Source of the DNA: Fimenecus sp045594885
GTDB lineage: Bacteria > Bacillota > Clostridia > Oscillospirales > Acutalibacteraceae
Assembly (NCBI GenBank): GCA_045594885.1
Contig: JAZNZJ010000075.1
Location: forward strand, 14,574-78,573
Length of the DNA: 64,000 bases
Direction: 5' to 3'
Part shown: positions 27,006 through 34,580 of the stretch, one piece after another
How positions within the stretch are numbered: position 1 is the stretch's first letter
How the letters are laid out: every line of letters starts with the position of its first letter
Position numbers and translations under genes: made by a program
The notes under the pieces: model-generated
The model's database searches: none
What the model was told of the DNA's origin: nothing
Seen by the model: only the letters and a program-made list of their open reading frames with translations

Positions 27006-28496
27006 TTATTTTGTAGCAGGTTTAACTGCAACGTTTTCAAATACCTTGTCGAAGCACTGAAGTGCCTGGTCAATCATCTTAGGTGTATAAGCAGCTGATG
27101 TGTAGAGACGGCTACCTGCAAGAGTAACAAGTCCTTCTGCCATATAAGCAGCACCCATATACTGCATTTCTTTCTTTCTTTCGCTTGTAGCTGAAAGAAC
27201 ACCTGGGATAGTCCAAGGACGTTTCCAGTCAACAACATAGTGCATTGTACCAACTGTTTCAAGGTGGCAGATTGAACCTTCGTTCCAGCATACGAATGGA
27301 AGACCGTGCTTAGCAACGAGTTCCTGAAGACCTGTTGTAAGTCTGTCACCCATTTCGCCAGCCTTCTGACATGCGTTCTGCTTGTCGATTTCTTCAAGAG
27401 TGAAGTAACCTGCACAGCATGAAAGTGGGTTAGCTGTCATTGTACCGCCTGTAAATGCCTTCTTAATCTTCATACCTGAATCATCAAGACCTGCACCAAG
27501 GTACTTCATGTATTCTTTCTTACCGCCGACACCGCCTGCACCTGGGTATCCACCAGCAATAACTTTACCAAAGATTGTAAGGTCAGGAGAAACACCGTAG
27601 TAACCCTGAGCACCTGCCATACCAATACGGAAACCTGTAACAACTTCATCAAATATGAGAAGTGCACCGTACTTACGGCAAAGTCTTTCAACACCCTTGT
27701 TGAAGTCATAGCTTACAGGTGTTGTACCGCTTTCAGGACCAACAGGCTCAATAAATACTGCTGCTGTACCGCCACGAAGAACGTTTGCACGAAGCTTTCT
27801 CTCAAGGTCATCAAGGTCACCTGGGAAGAATTCCTGAGTGTGCTTGAAGAGGTAAAGCGGAACACCACTTGCCTGTGTGAACTTTGAACCGGGAACACGA
27901 ATACCATAACCGAGCTGGTCTGACCAACCGTGGTATGCACCACCCATTTTAAGAATGTTCTTCTTACCTGTTGCAAGACGAGCAACACGAACTGCTGTCA
28001 TACAAGCTTCAGTACCTGAACCCTGCATACGGAACATCTGAACAGTTTCAACACTGTCAGAAATCTTTTTAGCAAGTTTGTATTCAAACTCGTGGAAAAG
28101 ACCTGTTGAAGGACCGCAAGTGTTAAGAAGGTCGATAACTTGGTCACGAACTACCTTTGGGTTTGAACCAAGAACTGTAGGACCACCTGCCTGAAGGAAG
28201 TCAAAATATTTGTTTCCGTCAGCATCGTAAAGATAAGCGCCTTCAGCCTTTGTGAATGCGAGTGGGAATGGATAGTTGAAAGCAAGGTTGTGCTGAACAC
28301 CACCGGGGATGATAGCCTTTGCTTCGTCAACTAAAGCCTTTGATTTTACACATTTCTTGCCGTAGTACTCATCTTCGTACTCCTTAAGCTTTTCAGGCTT
28401 AATTGTGTAAATTGGTTTGCTGATAAGGTCATCAAGCTGTCTGTTGATAGCCGCTGCATCATGATAGTTTGCAATTGCGTATCTTGTATCTGCCAT
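27006..28496 (-). CDS. class III PLP aminotransferase (glutamate-1-semialdehyde aminomutase-like)
   Basis: 496 residues. Class III signatures include the residues around the cofactor aspartate (LLIFDEVVTGFRIGMAG), the PLP lysine in LTIFGKVIAGGYPGAG and the phosphate-binding MQGSGTEACMTAVRVAR; AYHGWSDQ is like that of glutamate-1-semialdehyde 2,1-aminomutase. An N-terminal extension of about 60 residues and an insert rich in Cys/Trp near the C-terminus set it apart from HemL, and no other heme gene is nearby, so a catabolic or secondary-metabolism transaminase or aminomutase is more likely. ATG 28496 is fixed by AGGAGG eight bases before it. Confidence 0.82.
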   Translation of the reverse strand: MADTRYAIANYHDAAAINRQLDDLISKPIYTIKPEKLKEYEDEYYGKKCVKSKALVDEAKAIIPGGVQHNLAFNYPFPLAFTKAEGAYLYDADGNKYFDFLQAGGPTVLGSNPKVVRDQVIDLLNTCGPSTGLFHEFEYKLAKKISDSVETVQMFRMQGSGTEACMTAVRVARLATGKKNILKMGGAYHGWSDQLGYGIRVPGSKFTQASGVPLYLFKHTQEFFPGDLDDLERKLRANVLRGGTAAVFIEPVGPESGTTPVSYDFNKGVERLCRKYGALLIFDEVVTGFRIGMAGAQGYYGVSPDLTIFGKVIAGGYPGAGGVGGKKEYMKYLGAGLDDSGMKIKKAFTGGTMTANPLSCCAGYFTLEEIDKQNACQKAGEMGDRLTTGLQELVAKHGLPFVCWNEGSICHLETVGTMHYVVDWKRPWTIPGVLSATSERKKEMQYMGAAYMAEGLVTLAGSRLYTSAAYTPKMIDQALQCFDKVFENVAVKPATK

Positions 28497-28560
28497 TATT
28501 GTACCCTCCTGATTAGGAATATAGTTATTTAATCTGCCCAGCAGATTATAGTTCATAATA

Positions 28561-28588
28561 ATTATACCATTATTTTCTTGTATGTCAA
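28561..28588 (-). promoter_or_regulatory. strong sigma-A promoter for the class III aminotransferase
   Basis: Consensus TTGACA (28588-28583) and consensus TATAAT (28566-28561) on the minus strand with a 16-base spacer. It is the closest match to consensus in the window, suggesting high expression or control by a repressor. Confidence 0.88.
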
Positions 28589-28607
28589 ATAGTTTTTTTA
28601 AAACAAG

Positions 28608-28690
28608 AAAAAGCAAATAGATATTTTTTAACTACAACAAGCAAAATGGCTTAAAATAAAGGGAAAAATAGTTAAAAAACATCTATTTGC
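28608..28690 (-). terminator. 22-base-pair inverted repeat, possible terminator or operator
   Basis: Arms at 28613-28634 and 28669-28690 match at 21 of 22 positions around a 34-base loop. On the minus strand the stem is followed by TTTTTC, so it could end the alcohol dehydrogenase transcript. It also ends 25 bases upstream of the -35 of the aminotransferase promoter, so a regulatory role is equally possible. Confidence 0.45.
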
Positions 28691-28816
28691 TAAATAAATG
28701 TTTAAATATTCTTAATAATTTTTGTTAGTTATTAACAACTTAATGTGCAAGTTTTTCACGAAAACATAGAAAATTATGTTAAATATTTACTTTAGACAAA
28801 AATCTTCTAAAAAGCA

Positions 28817-29926
28817 TTATCCAAACAATTTTCTAACAAGATTTCCTGCATCGTGATTATTAAAATCGGTGGGGGAGTTTTTGAAATTTTTTAAAAATTC
28901 CCATCTTTTTTCATATTCGTAAATTGTGTCTTCCGGAATCTTAAAATCAAATTTGCAAAAGTGTGAAAAAAGCCTATTGAATTCGTCGGGAGTTGTGTTC
29001 ATAGCATCAAACAGCTCTTTGTGAAGCTGTGGGTTTGCTTTTTCTGCTTCTTTGAGATAGGCGGGTAAAAATACTGCACAAGCATATCCGTGAGGTACAT
29101 TATAATCTTCTGTCAGTGCATATCCCATACCATGTGGAAAGCCTGTGCCACCTTTGTTGAGAGCAAATCCCGCATAAAGAGATGCATAATAAAGTGCGTC
29201 ACGTCCCTTTTGGTTTGGCGCTACGTTTGTTTGGCTCATTTCTTTAAGATATGGGTAAATAATCTTTGCTGCCATCAGAGAAAACTGTGTTGATAAAAAA
29301 TCTGCTCTTGGTGAAAACATTGACTCAATTGCGTGTGCAAGAGCATCAAGTGCGGTAGAAACGGTATAATTATAAGAAAGAGAATAAGTATATTTAGGGT
29401 CAGCGATAACGTATTGTGCGTAATAGTTTTTGCCGCTTACACTCTGCTTTCTGCCGTTTTTTCGGGTTAAAACAGACACACCTGAAACTTCACTACCTGT
29501 ACCCGATGTTGTGCCGATTGCAATAAGTGGCAAGGGTTTATTGATTACGGGGGCAGTGTAAATGTCATCATCAACAATGTGCTCGTTGGCTGCATACACG
29601 CAAATAGCCTTTGCAGCGTCAAGAGGTGAGCCGCCACCAATGCCAATCACAAAATCTGCATTGAATTCGTGTGCGAGCATTCCGCCGTTATAGCAATCAA
29701 TTGTTAAGGGGTTTTCGGTGACTTTATCATACAATATATATATTATATTTTGCTCGTCCAAAACCTTGCATACATCATCAAGTGCACCACTCAGCCTTGC
29801 AGAATTTTTGCCGGAAACAATAATACATCTCTTGCCCAATGATTTGAAAATGTCGCCATTCTTTAAAATAGCGTCTTCTCCGCTAATAATGTTAGCAGGC
29901 ATATAGAAATTGAAATTGCAACTCAT
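28817..29926 (-). CDS. iron-containing alcohol dehydrogenase
   Basis: 369 residues of the group III (Fe-ADH) family. Visible are the NAD-binding GIGGGSPLDAAKAI near residue 95, TTSGTGSEV near 140, and the metal-binding stretches DALAHAIES, FPHGMGYALTED and VPHGYACA. The family includes butanol, 1,2-propanediol and lactaldehyde-type reductases; substrate cannot be assigned from motifs. AAGGATT precedes ATG 29926. Next to a class II aldolase gene set, lactaldehyde or glycolaldehyde reduction is an attractive guess, but there is no direct support. Confidence 0.9.
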   Translation of the reverse strand: MSCNFNFYMPANIISGEDAILKNGDIFKSLGKRCIIVSGKNSARLSGALDDVCKVLDEQNIIYILYDKVTENPLTIDCYNGGMLAHEFNADFVIGIGGGSPLDAAKAICVYAANEHIVDDDIYTAPVINKPLPLIAIGTTSGTGSEVSGVSVLTRKNGRKQSVSGKNYYAQYVIADPKYTYSLSYNYTVSTALDALAHAIESMFSPRADFLSTQFSLMAAKIIYPYLKEMSQTNVAPNQKGRDALYYASLYAGFALNKGGTGFPHGMGYALTEDYNVPHGYACAVFLPAYLKEAEKANPQLHKELFDAMNTTPDEFNRLFSHFCKFDFKIPEDTIYEYEKRWEFLKNFKNSPTDFNNHDAGNLVRKLFG

Positions 29927-29947
29927 AATATCAATCCTTTCATATGT

Positions 29948-29976
29948 ATTTTAACATCTGATTTGTTTTATTTCAA
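29948..29976 (-). promoter_or_regulatory. sigma-A promoter for the iron alcohol dehydrogenase
   Basis: TTGAAA (29976-29971), a 17-base spacer and TAAAAT (29953-29948) on the minus strand, 21 bases before the ATG at 29926. It lies directly downstream of the terminator at 29983-30015. Confidence 0.65.
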
Positions 29977-29982
29977 TAGTGG

Positions 29983-30015
29983 TAAAAAAAGAACCGCCAC
30001 ACTATTGTGCAGCGG
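29983..30015 (-). terminator. terminator of a candidate non-coding RNA upstream of the alcohol dehydrogenase
   Basis: On the minus strand ccgctgcac and gtgtggcgg pair over nine positions (two G-U) around aata, followed by TTCTTTTTTT. There is no coding region in the several hundred bases ahead of it, so it ends either a free RNA or an attenuated leader. Confidence 0.75.
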
Positions 30016-30219
30016 AGCTTTATTTATGAGAAAAATTATTATGAACCTAAAGTTAGTGACTTGAAAATCAAGTCTATATATAAATAACTTCTGTACGATA
30101 GGAAAAATAGGGATTGGTGTTATACTTTATGAAAAAGGAAAGGGAAAATTTGTTGGGGATTGGGAAAAACCTACCGCACAGAAATTATGAACAACTAATT
30201 TCGCTTTCTCTTCTGTTGT
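29984..30219 (-). ncRNA. candidate small RNA or attenuated leader, about 235 bases
   Basis: The minus strand has a strong promoter at 30226-30254, no credible reading frame, and a strong terminator 235 bases later. Near its 5' end a hairpin pairs cagaa/ttctg and tacc/ggta around an internal loop. The dehydrogenase has its own promoter right after the terminator, which favours a free RNA; a terminator-type riboswitch for that gene is the alternative. No known RNA family was recognised. Confidence 0.5.
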
Positions 30220-30225
30220 GGGTAT

Positions 30226-30254
30226 ATAATACCACCATTAAAACAAAAAGTCAA
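30226..30254 (-). promoter_or_regulatory. sigma-A promoter of the candidate non-coding RNA
   Basis: TTGACT (30254-30249), a 17-base spacer and TATTAT (30231-30226) on the minus strand. Nothing coding follows for about 300 bases. Confidence 0.75.
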
Positions 30255-30464
30255 GTATTTTTGCACAATAAATCATATGCATATTTGGTGAAAATGCACA
30301 AAAGACCATTTTCGCCATTTGTTGACACCTTTGGCAAAATCAACTAAAACACCCTATTGAATTTGTGTATTTTTAACAAATGAGTGTTATATTTGCTTTA
30401 AAGCACCAAAAGATATTTTTAGAATTTTTAAATTTTTTCAAAAAAGTTTGTGCAAGTTTTTTGT

Positions 30465-30511
30465 AAAAAAATAGAGAATAGAACATAATAATGCAAAATG
30501 TTCTACTCTCT
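30465..30511 (-). terminator. terminator overlapping the end of the XRE regulator gene
   Basis: Arms agagaatagaacat (30473-30486) and its 13/14-matching partner (30498-30511), followed on the minus strand by seven T residues. The stop codon of the regulator (30503-30505) lies inside the stem. Confidence 0.82.
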
Positions 30512-30700
30512 GCCCAAAATATAATCTGCCGAAACACCATAAAAGTCGCAAAGCTTCAATAAATGCCTTATGGGTAATTCGTTTGCCCCACGTTCATATC
30601 GGGCATACATTGTCTGTGATGTTTCAAGAATTTCCGCAACCTGAGATTGTGTTAAATCGCGGTCTTCTCTTAAATCACGTAAGATTTTAATATATTTCAT
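30503..30700 (-). CDS. small XRE-family transcriptional regulator
   Basis: 65 residues made almost entirely of one XRE helix-turn-helix: LRDLREDRDLTQSQVAEILETSQTMYARYERG followed by the stabilising helices ending in DFYGVSADYILGRE. Such one-domain Cro/C1-type proteins are repressors or activators of neighbouring genes. ATG 30700 is preferred to GTG 30709 because GGTGAT sits about the right distance before it. It is divergent from the surface protein at 30844, and the shared 135-base gap has three matching half-sites over the surface-protein promoter. Confidence 0.88.
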   Translation of the reverse strand: MKYIKILRDLREDRDLTQSQVAEILETSQTMYARYERGANELPIRHLLKLCDFYGVSADYILGRE

Positions 30701-30736
30701 TTCTATCACCAGAAAAAATTATATCAAGTAAATAAA

Positions 30737-30768
30737 TTTACTATTGACTTTAGTAAAAATCTTTACTA
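30737..30768. promoter_or_regulatory. three-half-site operator for the XRE regulator (inferred)
   Basis: TTTACTA at 30737, its complement TAGTAAA at 30751 and TTTACTA again at 30762 flank and overlap the -35/-10 of the surface-protein promoter. The alternating orientation forms two overlapping palindromes (spacers seven and four bases), as expected for cooperative dimers. Confidence 0.55.
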
Positions 30769-30772
30769 CAAT
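30744..30772 (+). promoter_or_regulatory. sigma-A promoter of the secreted surface protein gene
   Basis: TTGACT at 30744, a 17-base spacer and TACAAT at 30767. The half-sites of the presumed operator cover the spacer and the edge of both hexamers. The transcript would have a leader of about 65 bases. Confidence 0.8.
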
Positions 30773-30843
30773 ATAAATGCGAAGATTTTCGTGATATATA
30801 CTTTAATTGTGTAAAATATTATTTTTAGTTTGGGGGATTGAAA

Positions 30844-31971
30844 ATGAAAAAGATTTTATCGTGCTTAATTGCAATGCTTATTATTTGCGGTATATTGGTT
30901 GTTCCGGTCTTTGCAGACCCTATAACCGTGACCGATAAAAGAACGGGTATAACATATGAGATGAGTTATACCACATATGTTTCAGGTTGTGTTAAAGATG
31001 TCGAATATGAGTCAAACCCAGTAAGATATACAGGTGCAACAACATATTATGAAACATTTAGAACGGATATAACTTCAGATGAAGTTCAAAAATCTATTAA
31101 AGAATGTAATGATGAGTATACTAAAGCGCTCACAACAGCACCGCCATCAGCTTCAATTATAGTTCCGTTTATATTCTTAGATGGATATGTTAGAACATTA
31201 GATAACGAACAAACTTCAACTTGGATGATTTTAAAATATTTTGGCATTTTACAGAATTTAAGTGGAACAAAAACGGTTACAAAAGAAGGCATACCATTTA
31301 CATTTCACGGCGATGGTAAGGGTAATATTAAAGTTGAAGTTGTAACTGACCAAATCGGTGTGAAAACAGCAAGAATAGAGCTGCCAATAGAAAGAAAACA
31401 TTGGAAAGAAGAAAGAACCAATACAAAATATTCGTTGGCATATATGATGAAGCCTTCGGTGGGTATAGGATTGGCAACGGGCTATTTTGACAGCTTAGAG
31501 GAGGCCCTTGATGAATGTGTAGAAAAAGCTGATTTAAATAAAAAAATTAGCATAGAAAAGCAAACTAACTATGGCGTGAGTTATTACGGAAAAGTGTATG
31601 ATAAATATATTCTGGATATTGAATATGGTTGGGTAGACAGAAGTGAGTATGAATCAACAACGAAACAATCATCAGATAAATTAAACACTACTACCAAACC
31701 ATCTACAATAAAGCCAGAAAAAACAACTCTTGCTGATGGTATAACTGAAAACACTGAAAGCACAACAGAAACTACGACTGAAACAACAGTTACTGAAAGT
31801 ACAACATCAAACGACATTCAGGCGAATGCAACTGTTGATGGTGAAGATACTGTGACAACGGGTGCTGAAAAAAGTAAAGTTACACCAATTATAGTTGGAG
31901 TAGTTGTCGTTGTAGCAGTTGGTGCGGTTGCAACGGGAGTTGCAATAACACTAAAGAAAAAGAGAAAATAA
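30844..31971 (+). CDS. secreted, C-terminally membrane-anchored surface protein, unknown function
   Basis: 375 residues. A Sec signal peptide (MKKILSCLIAMLIICGILVV, then PVFA) with likely cleavage before DP, a roughly 240-residue extracellular region of no recognised family, a Thr/Ser/Glu-rich spacer (about 285-330, repeated ESTTETTTE-like units) and a C-terminal membrane span followed by KKKRK. This gives a type I topology anchored by the C-terminal span. ATG 30844 follows GGGGGA by seven bases. It is divergent from an XRE regulator that probably controls it. Similar Thr-rich spacers occur in the VanY-like protein at 55007. Confidence 0.75.
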   Translation: MKKILSCLIAMLIICGILVVPVFADPITVTDKRTGITYEMSYTTYVSGCVKDVEYESNPVRYTGATTYYETFRTDITSDEVQKSIKECNDEYTKALTTAPPSASIIVPFIFLDGYVRTLDNEQTSTWMILKYFGILQNLSGTKTVTKEGIPFTFHGDGKGNIKVEVVTDQIGVKTARIELPIERKHWKEERTNTKYSLAYMMKPSVGIGLATGYFDSLEEALDECVEKADLNKKISIEKQTNYGVSYYGKVYDKYILDIEYGWVDRSEYESTTKQSSDKLNTTTKPSTIKPEKTTLADGITENTESTTETTTETTVTESTTSNDIQANATVDGEDTVTTGAEKSKVTPIIVGVVVVVAVGAVATGVAITLKKKRK

Positions 31972-31987
31972 AATCTAAAAAAGGACT

Positions 31988-32020
31988 ACGGCAGGTGAAA
32001 ATCTGCCGTGTTTTTGTTTT
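31988..32020 (+). terminator. terminator of the surface protein gene
   Basis: Arms acggcag/ctgccgt around an eight-base loop followed by GTTTTTGTTTT, 17 bases after the stop. Confidence 0.85.
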
Positions 32021-32023
32021 GTT

Positions 32024-32084
32024 ACAAATTTGAATTTGTAGGGATGAATAATAACGTCCGGTAGGGCGGGGTCAAGACCCCGCC
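32024..32084. repeat. composite dispersed repeat: caaatttgaatttgt element plus GC-rich hairpin
   Basis: An AT palindrome around tgaatttgtaggg (32024-32043), also seen at 57262-57283, is followed by GTAGGGCGGGG with arms ggcggggtc/gaccccgcc (32065-32084). The second part is of the same type as the hairpins at 25541 and 25600. It lies between a terminator and the ribosomal operon promoter region. Confidence 0.6.
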
Positions 32085-32190
32085 ACTTTTTGAAATAAAG
32101 TGCTTTTTCAACTGTTTTTTGCTATACCTATTATATATAAGGGGTTTTTGCCGTGTGGTAAAATGCAGTTTTTGTGTTATGTTTTCAGCT

Positions 32191-32219
32191 TTGACACTAT
32201 ATATTGTGGCTAAAAATAT
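32191..32219 (+). promoter_or_regulatory. possible second upstream promoter of the S10 operon
   Basis: A consensus TTGACA at 32191 is followed, 17 bases on, by the poor -10 match AAATAT. It could give a longer S10-operon transcript in addition to the start from 32267; weak evidence. Confidence 0.3.
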
Positions 32220-32266
32220 TCTTAAAAAAATTCTGCATTTTTCACAAACTTTTTTGCTAAAAGTTA

Positions 32267-32295
32267 TTGCATTTTCACAAATAATATGTTAAAAT
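32267..32295 (+). promoter_or_regulatory. promoter of the S10 ribosomal operon
   Basis: TTGCAT at 32267, a 17-base spacer and TAAAAT at 32290. The expected start near 32302 leaves an untranslated leader of about 315 bases before rpsJ. Confidence 0.7.
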
Positions 32296-32301
32296 ACCAA
32301 A

Positions 32302-32616
32302 GCACGTGTGGAATAGGGCGAATTCTGCCCATTTCTAATAAGTGCGATATGCGTTGAAGCGGTAGGTGGCTGCACGATGATGCAGGGAATTACCGTGGAG
32401 TATGTCTGATTTTAAATCGGGCGACCAATAATGCTTTCAAAACCTTGTGGCGTAAACCCAACTGCGTCATAATGGTACTTGCAGGGAGCATTCTGCGTTG
32501 TTTTACGCCGTCCGAAAAATCAGAACCGATTTTTCGGTTTTAAAAATAGCAGGGTTGAAACACCCGGCTAGGTTGCAAGTAAAATAACGTGCCCAGAAAA
32601 TTAGGAGGAAACCAAA
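32302..32616 (+). promoter_or_regulatory. structured S10 operon leader with terminator/antiterminator potential
   Basis: Three structures can be read. A hairpin with a symmetric internal loop, cggta-N5-ctgca/tgcag-N5-taccg, lies at about 32361-32396. A closing stem ggcgtaaa/tttacgcc spans 32450-32510. A terminator-like stem ccgaaaaatc/gatttttcgg (32512-32537) is followed by TTTT. The upstream TCTGATTTT (32405-32413) is exactly complementary to AAAATCAGA (32516-32524), which would break that terminator. The leader therefore can switch between two states, as expected for feedback by a ribosomal protein. An S10-type leader family in Clostridia is known to me only by recollection. Confidence 0.65.
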
Positions 32617-32934
32617 ATGGCAGCAACAAAAGGTAAGAAAATCAGAATCAGACTTAAGGGTTATGACCATGACCTTGTTGACAAGGCAGCAGAAAAGATT
32701 GTTGAAACAGCAAAGCGTACGGGCGCTCAGGTTTCAGGTCCAGTTCCGCTTCCTACAGAAAAGGAAATCGTTACAATCCTTCGTGCAGTTCATAAGTATA
32801 AGGACAGCCGTGAACAGTTTGAGCAGAGAACACACAAAAGGCTTATCGACATTTTAAGACCCTCAAACAAAACAGTTGAGGCTCTTACAAGTCTTGAGCT
32901 TCCTGCCGGTGTTGACATCGAGATTAAGCTTTAA
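32617..32934 (+). CDS. rpsJ: 30S ribosomal protein S10
   Basis: 105 residues; opens with KIRIRLKGYDHDLVDKAAEKIVE and contains the conserved VPLPTEKEIVTILRAVHKYKDSREQFEQRTHKR segment that interacts with NusB in antitermination. AGGAGG precedes ATG 32617. First gene of the super-operon, after the long leader. Confidence 0.98.
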   Translation: MAATKGKKIRIRLKGYDHDLVDKAAEKIVETAKRTGAQVSGPVPLPTEKEIVTILRAVHKYKDSREQFEQRTHKRLIDILRPSNKTVEALTSLELPAGVDIEIKL

Positions 32935-33003
32935 TCTTTTAGTAAAACACTGAGCAAGGTCAAGTCGGTGAATACCGACCAATAACCAAAGGAGGAAATA
33001 AAA

Positions 33004-33636
33004 ATGAAAAAAGGTCTTATCGGTAAAAAAATCGGTATGACACAGCTTTTCGATGAAAACGGTAAAGTAATTCCCGTTACAGTTGTTGAAGCTGGTCCAT
33101 GCACAGTAGTGCAGAAGAAGACTATCGAGAACGACGGCTATGCTGCAGTTCAGGTAGGTTACGGTGACGTTAAGGTTACAAAAGTGAACAAGCCAATGGC
33201 AGGTCACTTCAAGAAGGCTGACGTTGCTCCAAAGAAAGTGCTCAAGGAATTTAGACTTGAAGACACAGAATCAGTAAACGTTGGTGACATTCTCAAGGTT
33301 GACCTCTTCGCAGTAGGCGACAGAGTTGACGTTGTAGGAACAAGCAAAGGTAAGGGCACAGCAGGTGTAATTAAGCGTTGGAATTTCTCACGTCTTAAGG
33401 AAACACACGGTACAGGCCCTGTTCACCGTCACGGTGGTTCACTCGGCGTTATCGACCCAGCTCGTATCTTCAAAGGCAAGAAAATGGCTGGTCACCTTGG
33501 TACAGAGAAAGTTACAGTACAAAACCTTGACGTTGTTAAGGTAGATGTAGAAAACAACCTTATCGCTATTAAGGGCGCTATTCCAGGTCCTAAGAACGGT
33601 ATCGTAGTTATCGCAGACACAGTTAAGAGAAAGTAA
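33004..33636 (+). CDS. rplC: 50S ribosomal protein L3
   Basis: 210 residues, full length; GLIGKKIGMTQLFDENGK at the N-terminus and the tip segment with GTKGKGTAGVIKRW-like sequence followed by THGTGPVHRHGGS. A small hairpin (gtcggt/accgac, 32964-32979) and AAAGGAGG lie in the 69-base gap before it. Confidence 0.98.
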   Translation: MKKGLIGKKIGMTQLFDENGKVIPVTVVEAGPCTVVQKKTIENDGYAAVQVGYGDVKVTKVNKPMAGHFKKADVAPKKVLKEFRLEDTESVNVGDILKVDLFAVGDRVDVVGTSKGKGTAGVIKRWNFSRLKETHGTGPVHRHGGSLGVIDPARIFKGKKMAGHLGTEKVTVQNLDVVKVDVENNLIAIKGAIPGPKNGIVVIADTVKRK

Positions 33637-33653
33637 GAGAGGAGTTGTAGGTA

Positions 33654-34277
33654 ATGGCTAACTTAGCAGTAGTAGATACAAAGGGCAAGAAAGTTTCTGA
33701 TATCGAGCTCAACGACGGCATTTTCGCTATCGAGCCTAACAAATCAGCAATGCACCTTGTAGTAGTTAATTACTTGGCACATCAGCGCCAGGGCACACAG
33801 TCAACTCTCACTCGTGCAGAGGTGTCTGGTGGCGGTAAGAAACCATGGAGACAGAAGGGCACAGGTAGAGCTCGTCAGGGTTCAACAAGAGCTCCTCAGT
33901 GGACACATGGTGGTATCACATTTGGTCCTAAGCCACGTGCTTACGGATTCTCAATCAACAAGAAGGTAAAGAGACTTGCTATGAAGTCAGCTCTTTCTTC
34001 TAAGGTTGCAGCAGATGAGATGATTGTTCTTGATTCTCTCAATATGGATGCAATCAAAACAAAGGAAGTTGCAGCAGTTCTTTCAGCAATCAATGCTGGT
34101 AAAAAGGCTCTCATCGTTCTTCCAGAGAAAAATGACGTAGTTTACAAGAGCGCAAGAAACATCGAAGGTGTTAAGACAACACTTGTAAACACACTTAATG
34201 TTTACGACATTCTTAACTGCGATACAATCGTAGTTCTCAAGGATGCAGTAGCAAAAATTGAGGAGGTTTATGCATAA
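33654..34277 (+). CDS. rplD: 50S ribosomal protein L4
   Basis: 207 residues; the extended loop carries GGGKKPWRQKGTGRARQG and the body ends in VVLKDAVAKIEEVYA. L4 is the autoregulator of the S10 operon in enteric bacteria, so it is one candidate ligand for the leader at 32302. Its TAA shares a base with the rplW ATG. Confidence 0.98.
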   Translation: MANLAVVDTKGKKVSDIELNDGIFAIEPNKSAMHLVVVNYLAHQRQGTQSTLTRAEVSGGGKKPWRQKGTGRARQGSTRAPQWTHGGITFGPKPRAYGFSINKKVKRLAMKSALSSKVAADEMIVLDSLNMDAIKTKEVAAVLSAINAGKKALIVLPEKNDVVYKSARNIEGVKTTLVNTLNVYDILNCDTIVVLKDAVAKIEEVYA

Positions 34278-34570
34278 TGAAACTTGCACAGGAAATTATC
34301 CTCGCTCCCGTTATTACTGAAGAGTCAATGATGGGCACTGCAGACAAAAAGTACACATTCAAAGTTGCTAAAGATGCAACTAAGGTTGACATCAAAAAGG
34401 CTGTTGAAACACTTTTCGGTGTAGAGGTAGCTAAAGTGAACACAATGAATGTTCGTGGTCAGTTTAGACGTTACGGCCGTTTCGAAGGCTATAAGGCTTC
34501 TTGGAAAAAGGCTATCGTAACTCTTACTGAGGCTTCAAAGACAATCGAGTTCTTTGACGGAATGATGTAA
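34277..34570 (+). CDS. rplW: 50S ribosomal protein L23
   Basis: 97 residues; IILAPVITEESM opening, YTFKVAKDATKVDIKKAVETLFGVEVAKVNTMN core. It forms part of the exit-tunnel rim where trigger factor and SRP dock. Starts inside the rplD stop codon. Confidence 0.97.
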   Translation: MKLAQEIILAPVITEESMMGTADKKYTFKVAKDATKVDIKKAVETLFGVEVAKVNTMNVRGQFRRYGRFEGYKASWKKAIVTLTEASKTIEFFDGMM

Positions 34571-34580
34571 TGATTTTGAG

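Larger units (their letters stand above)
28497..28816. other. gene-free, AT-rich gap between aminotransferase and alcohol dehydrogenase genes
   Basis: The 320-base gap holds, on the minus strand, the promoter and a roughly 55-base leader of the aminotransferase gene, with a small hairpin (taatctgc/gcagatta near 28532-28551), and a long inverted repeat at 28613-28690. The remaining part (28691-28816) has no convincing feature. Confidence 0.6.

Noticed and set aside
27006..28496. Heme biosynthesis enzyme HemL
   Set aside because: The extra N-terminal segment, atypical C-terminal inserts and lack of any heme gene nearby make a true HemL role unlikely, although the fold is the same.
29984..30219. 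6S RNA as identity of the candidate non-coding RNA
   Set aside because: The two ends do not pair into the closing stem and central bubble typical of 6S RNA.
30114..30347. A 77-codon plus-strand open frame in the gap before the XRE gene
   Set aside because: Composition is unlike a protein, no ribosome site, and it overlaps the strong minus-strand promoter and the candidate RNA.
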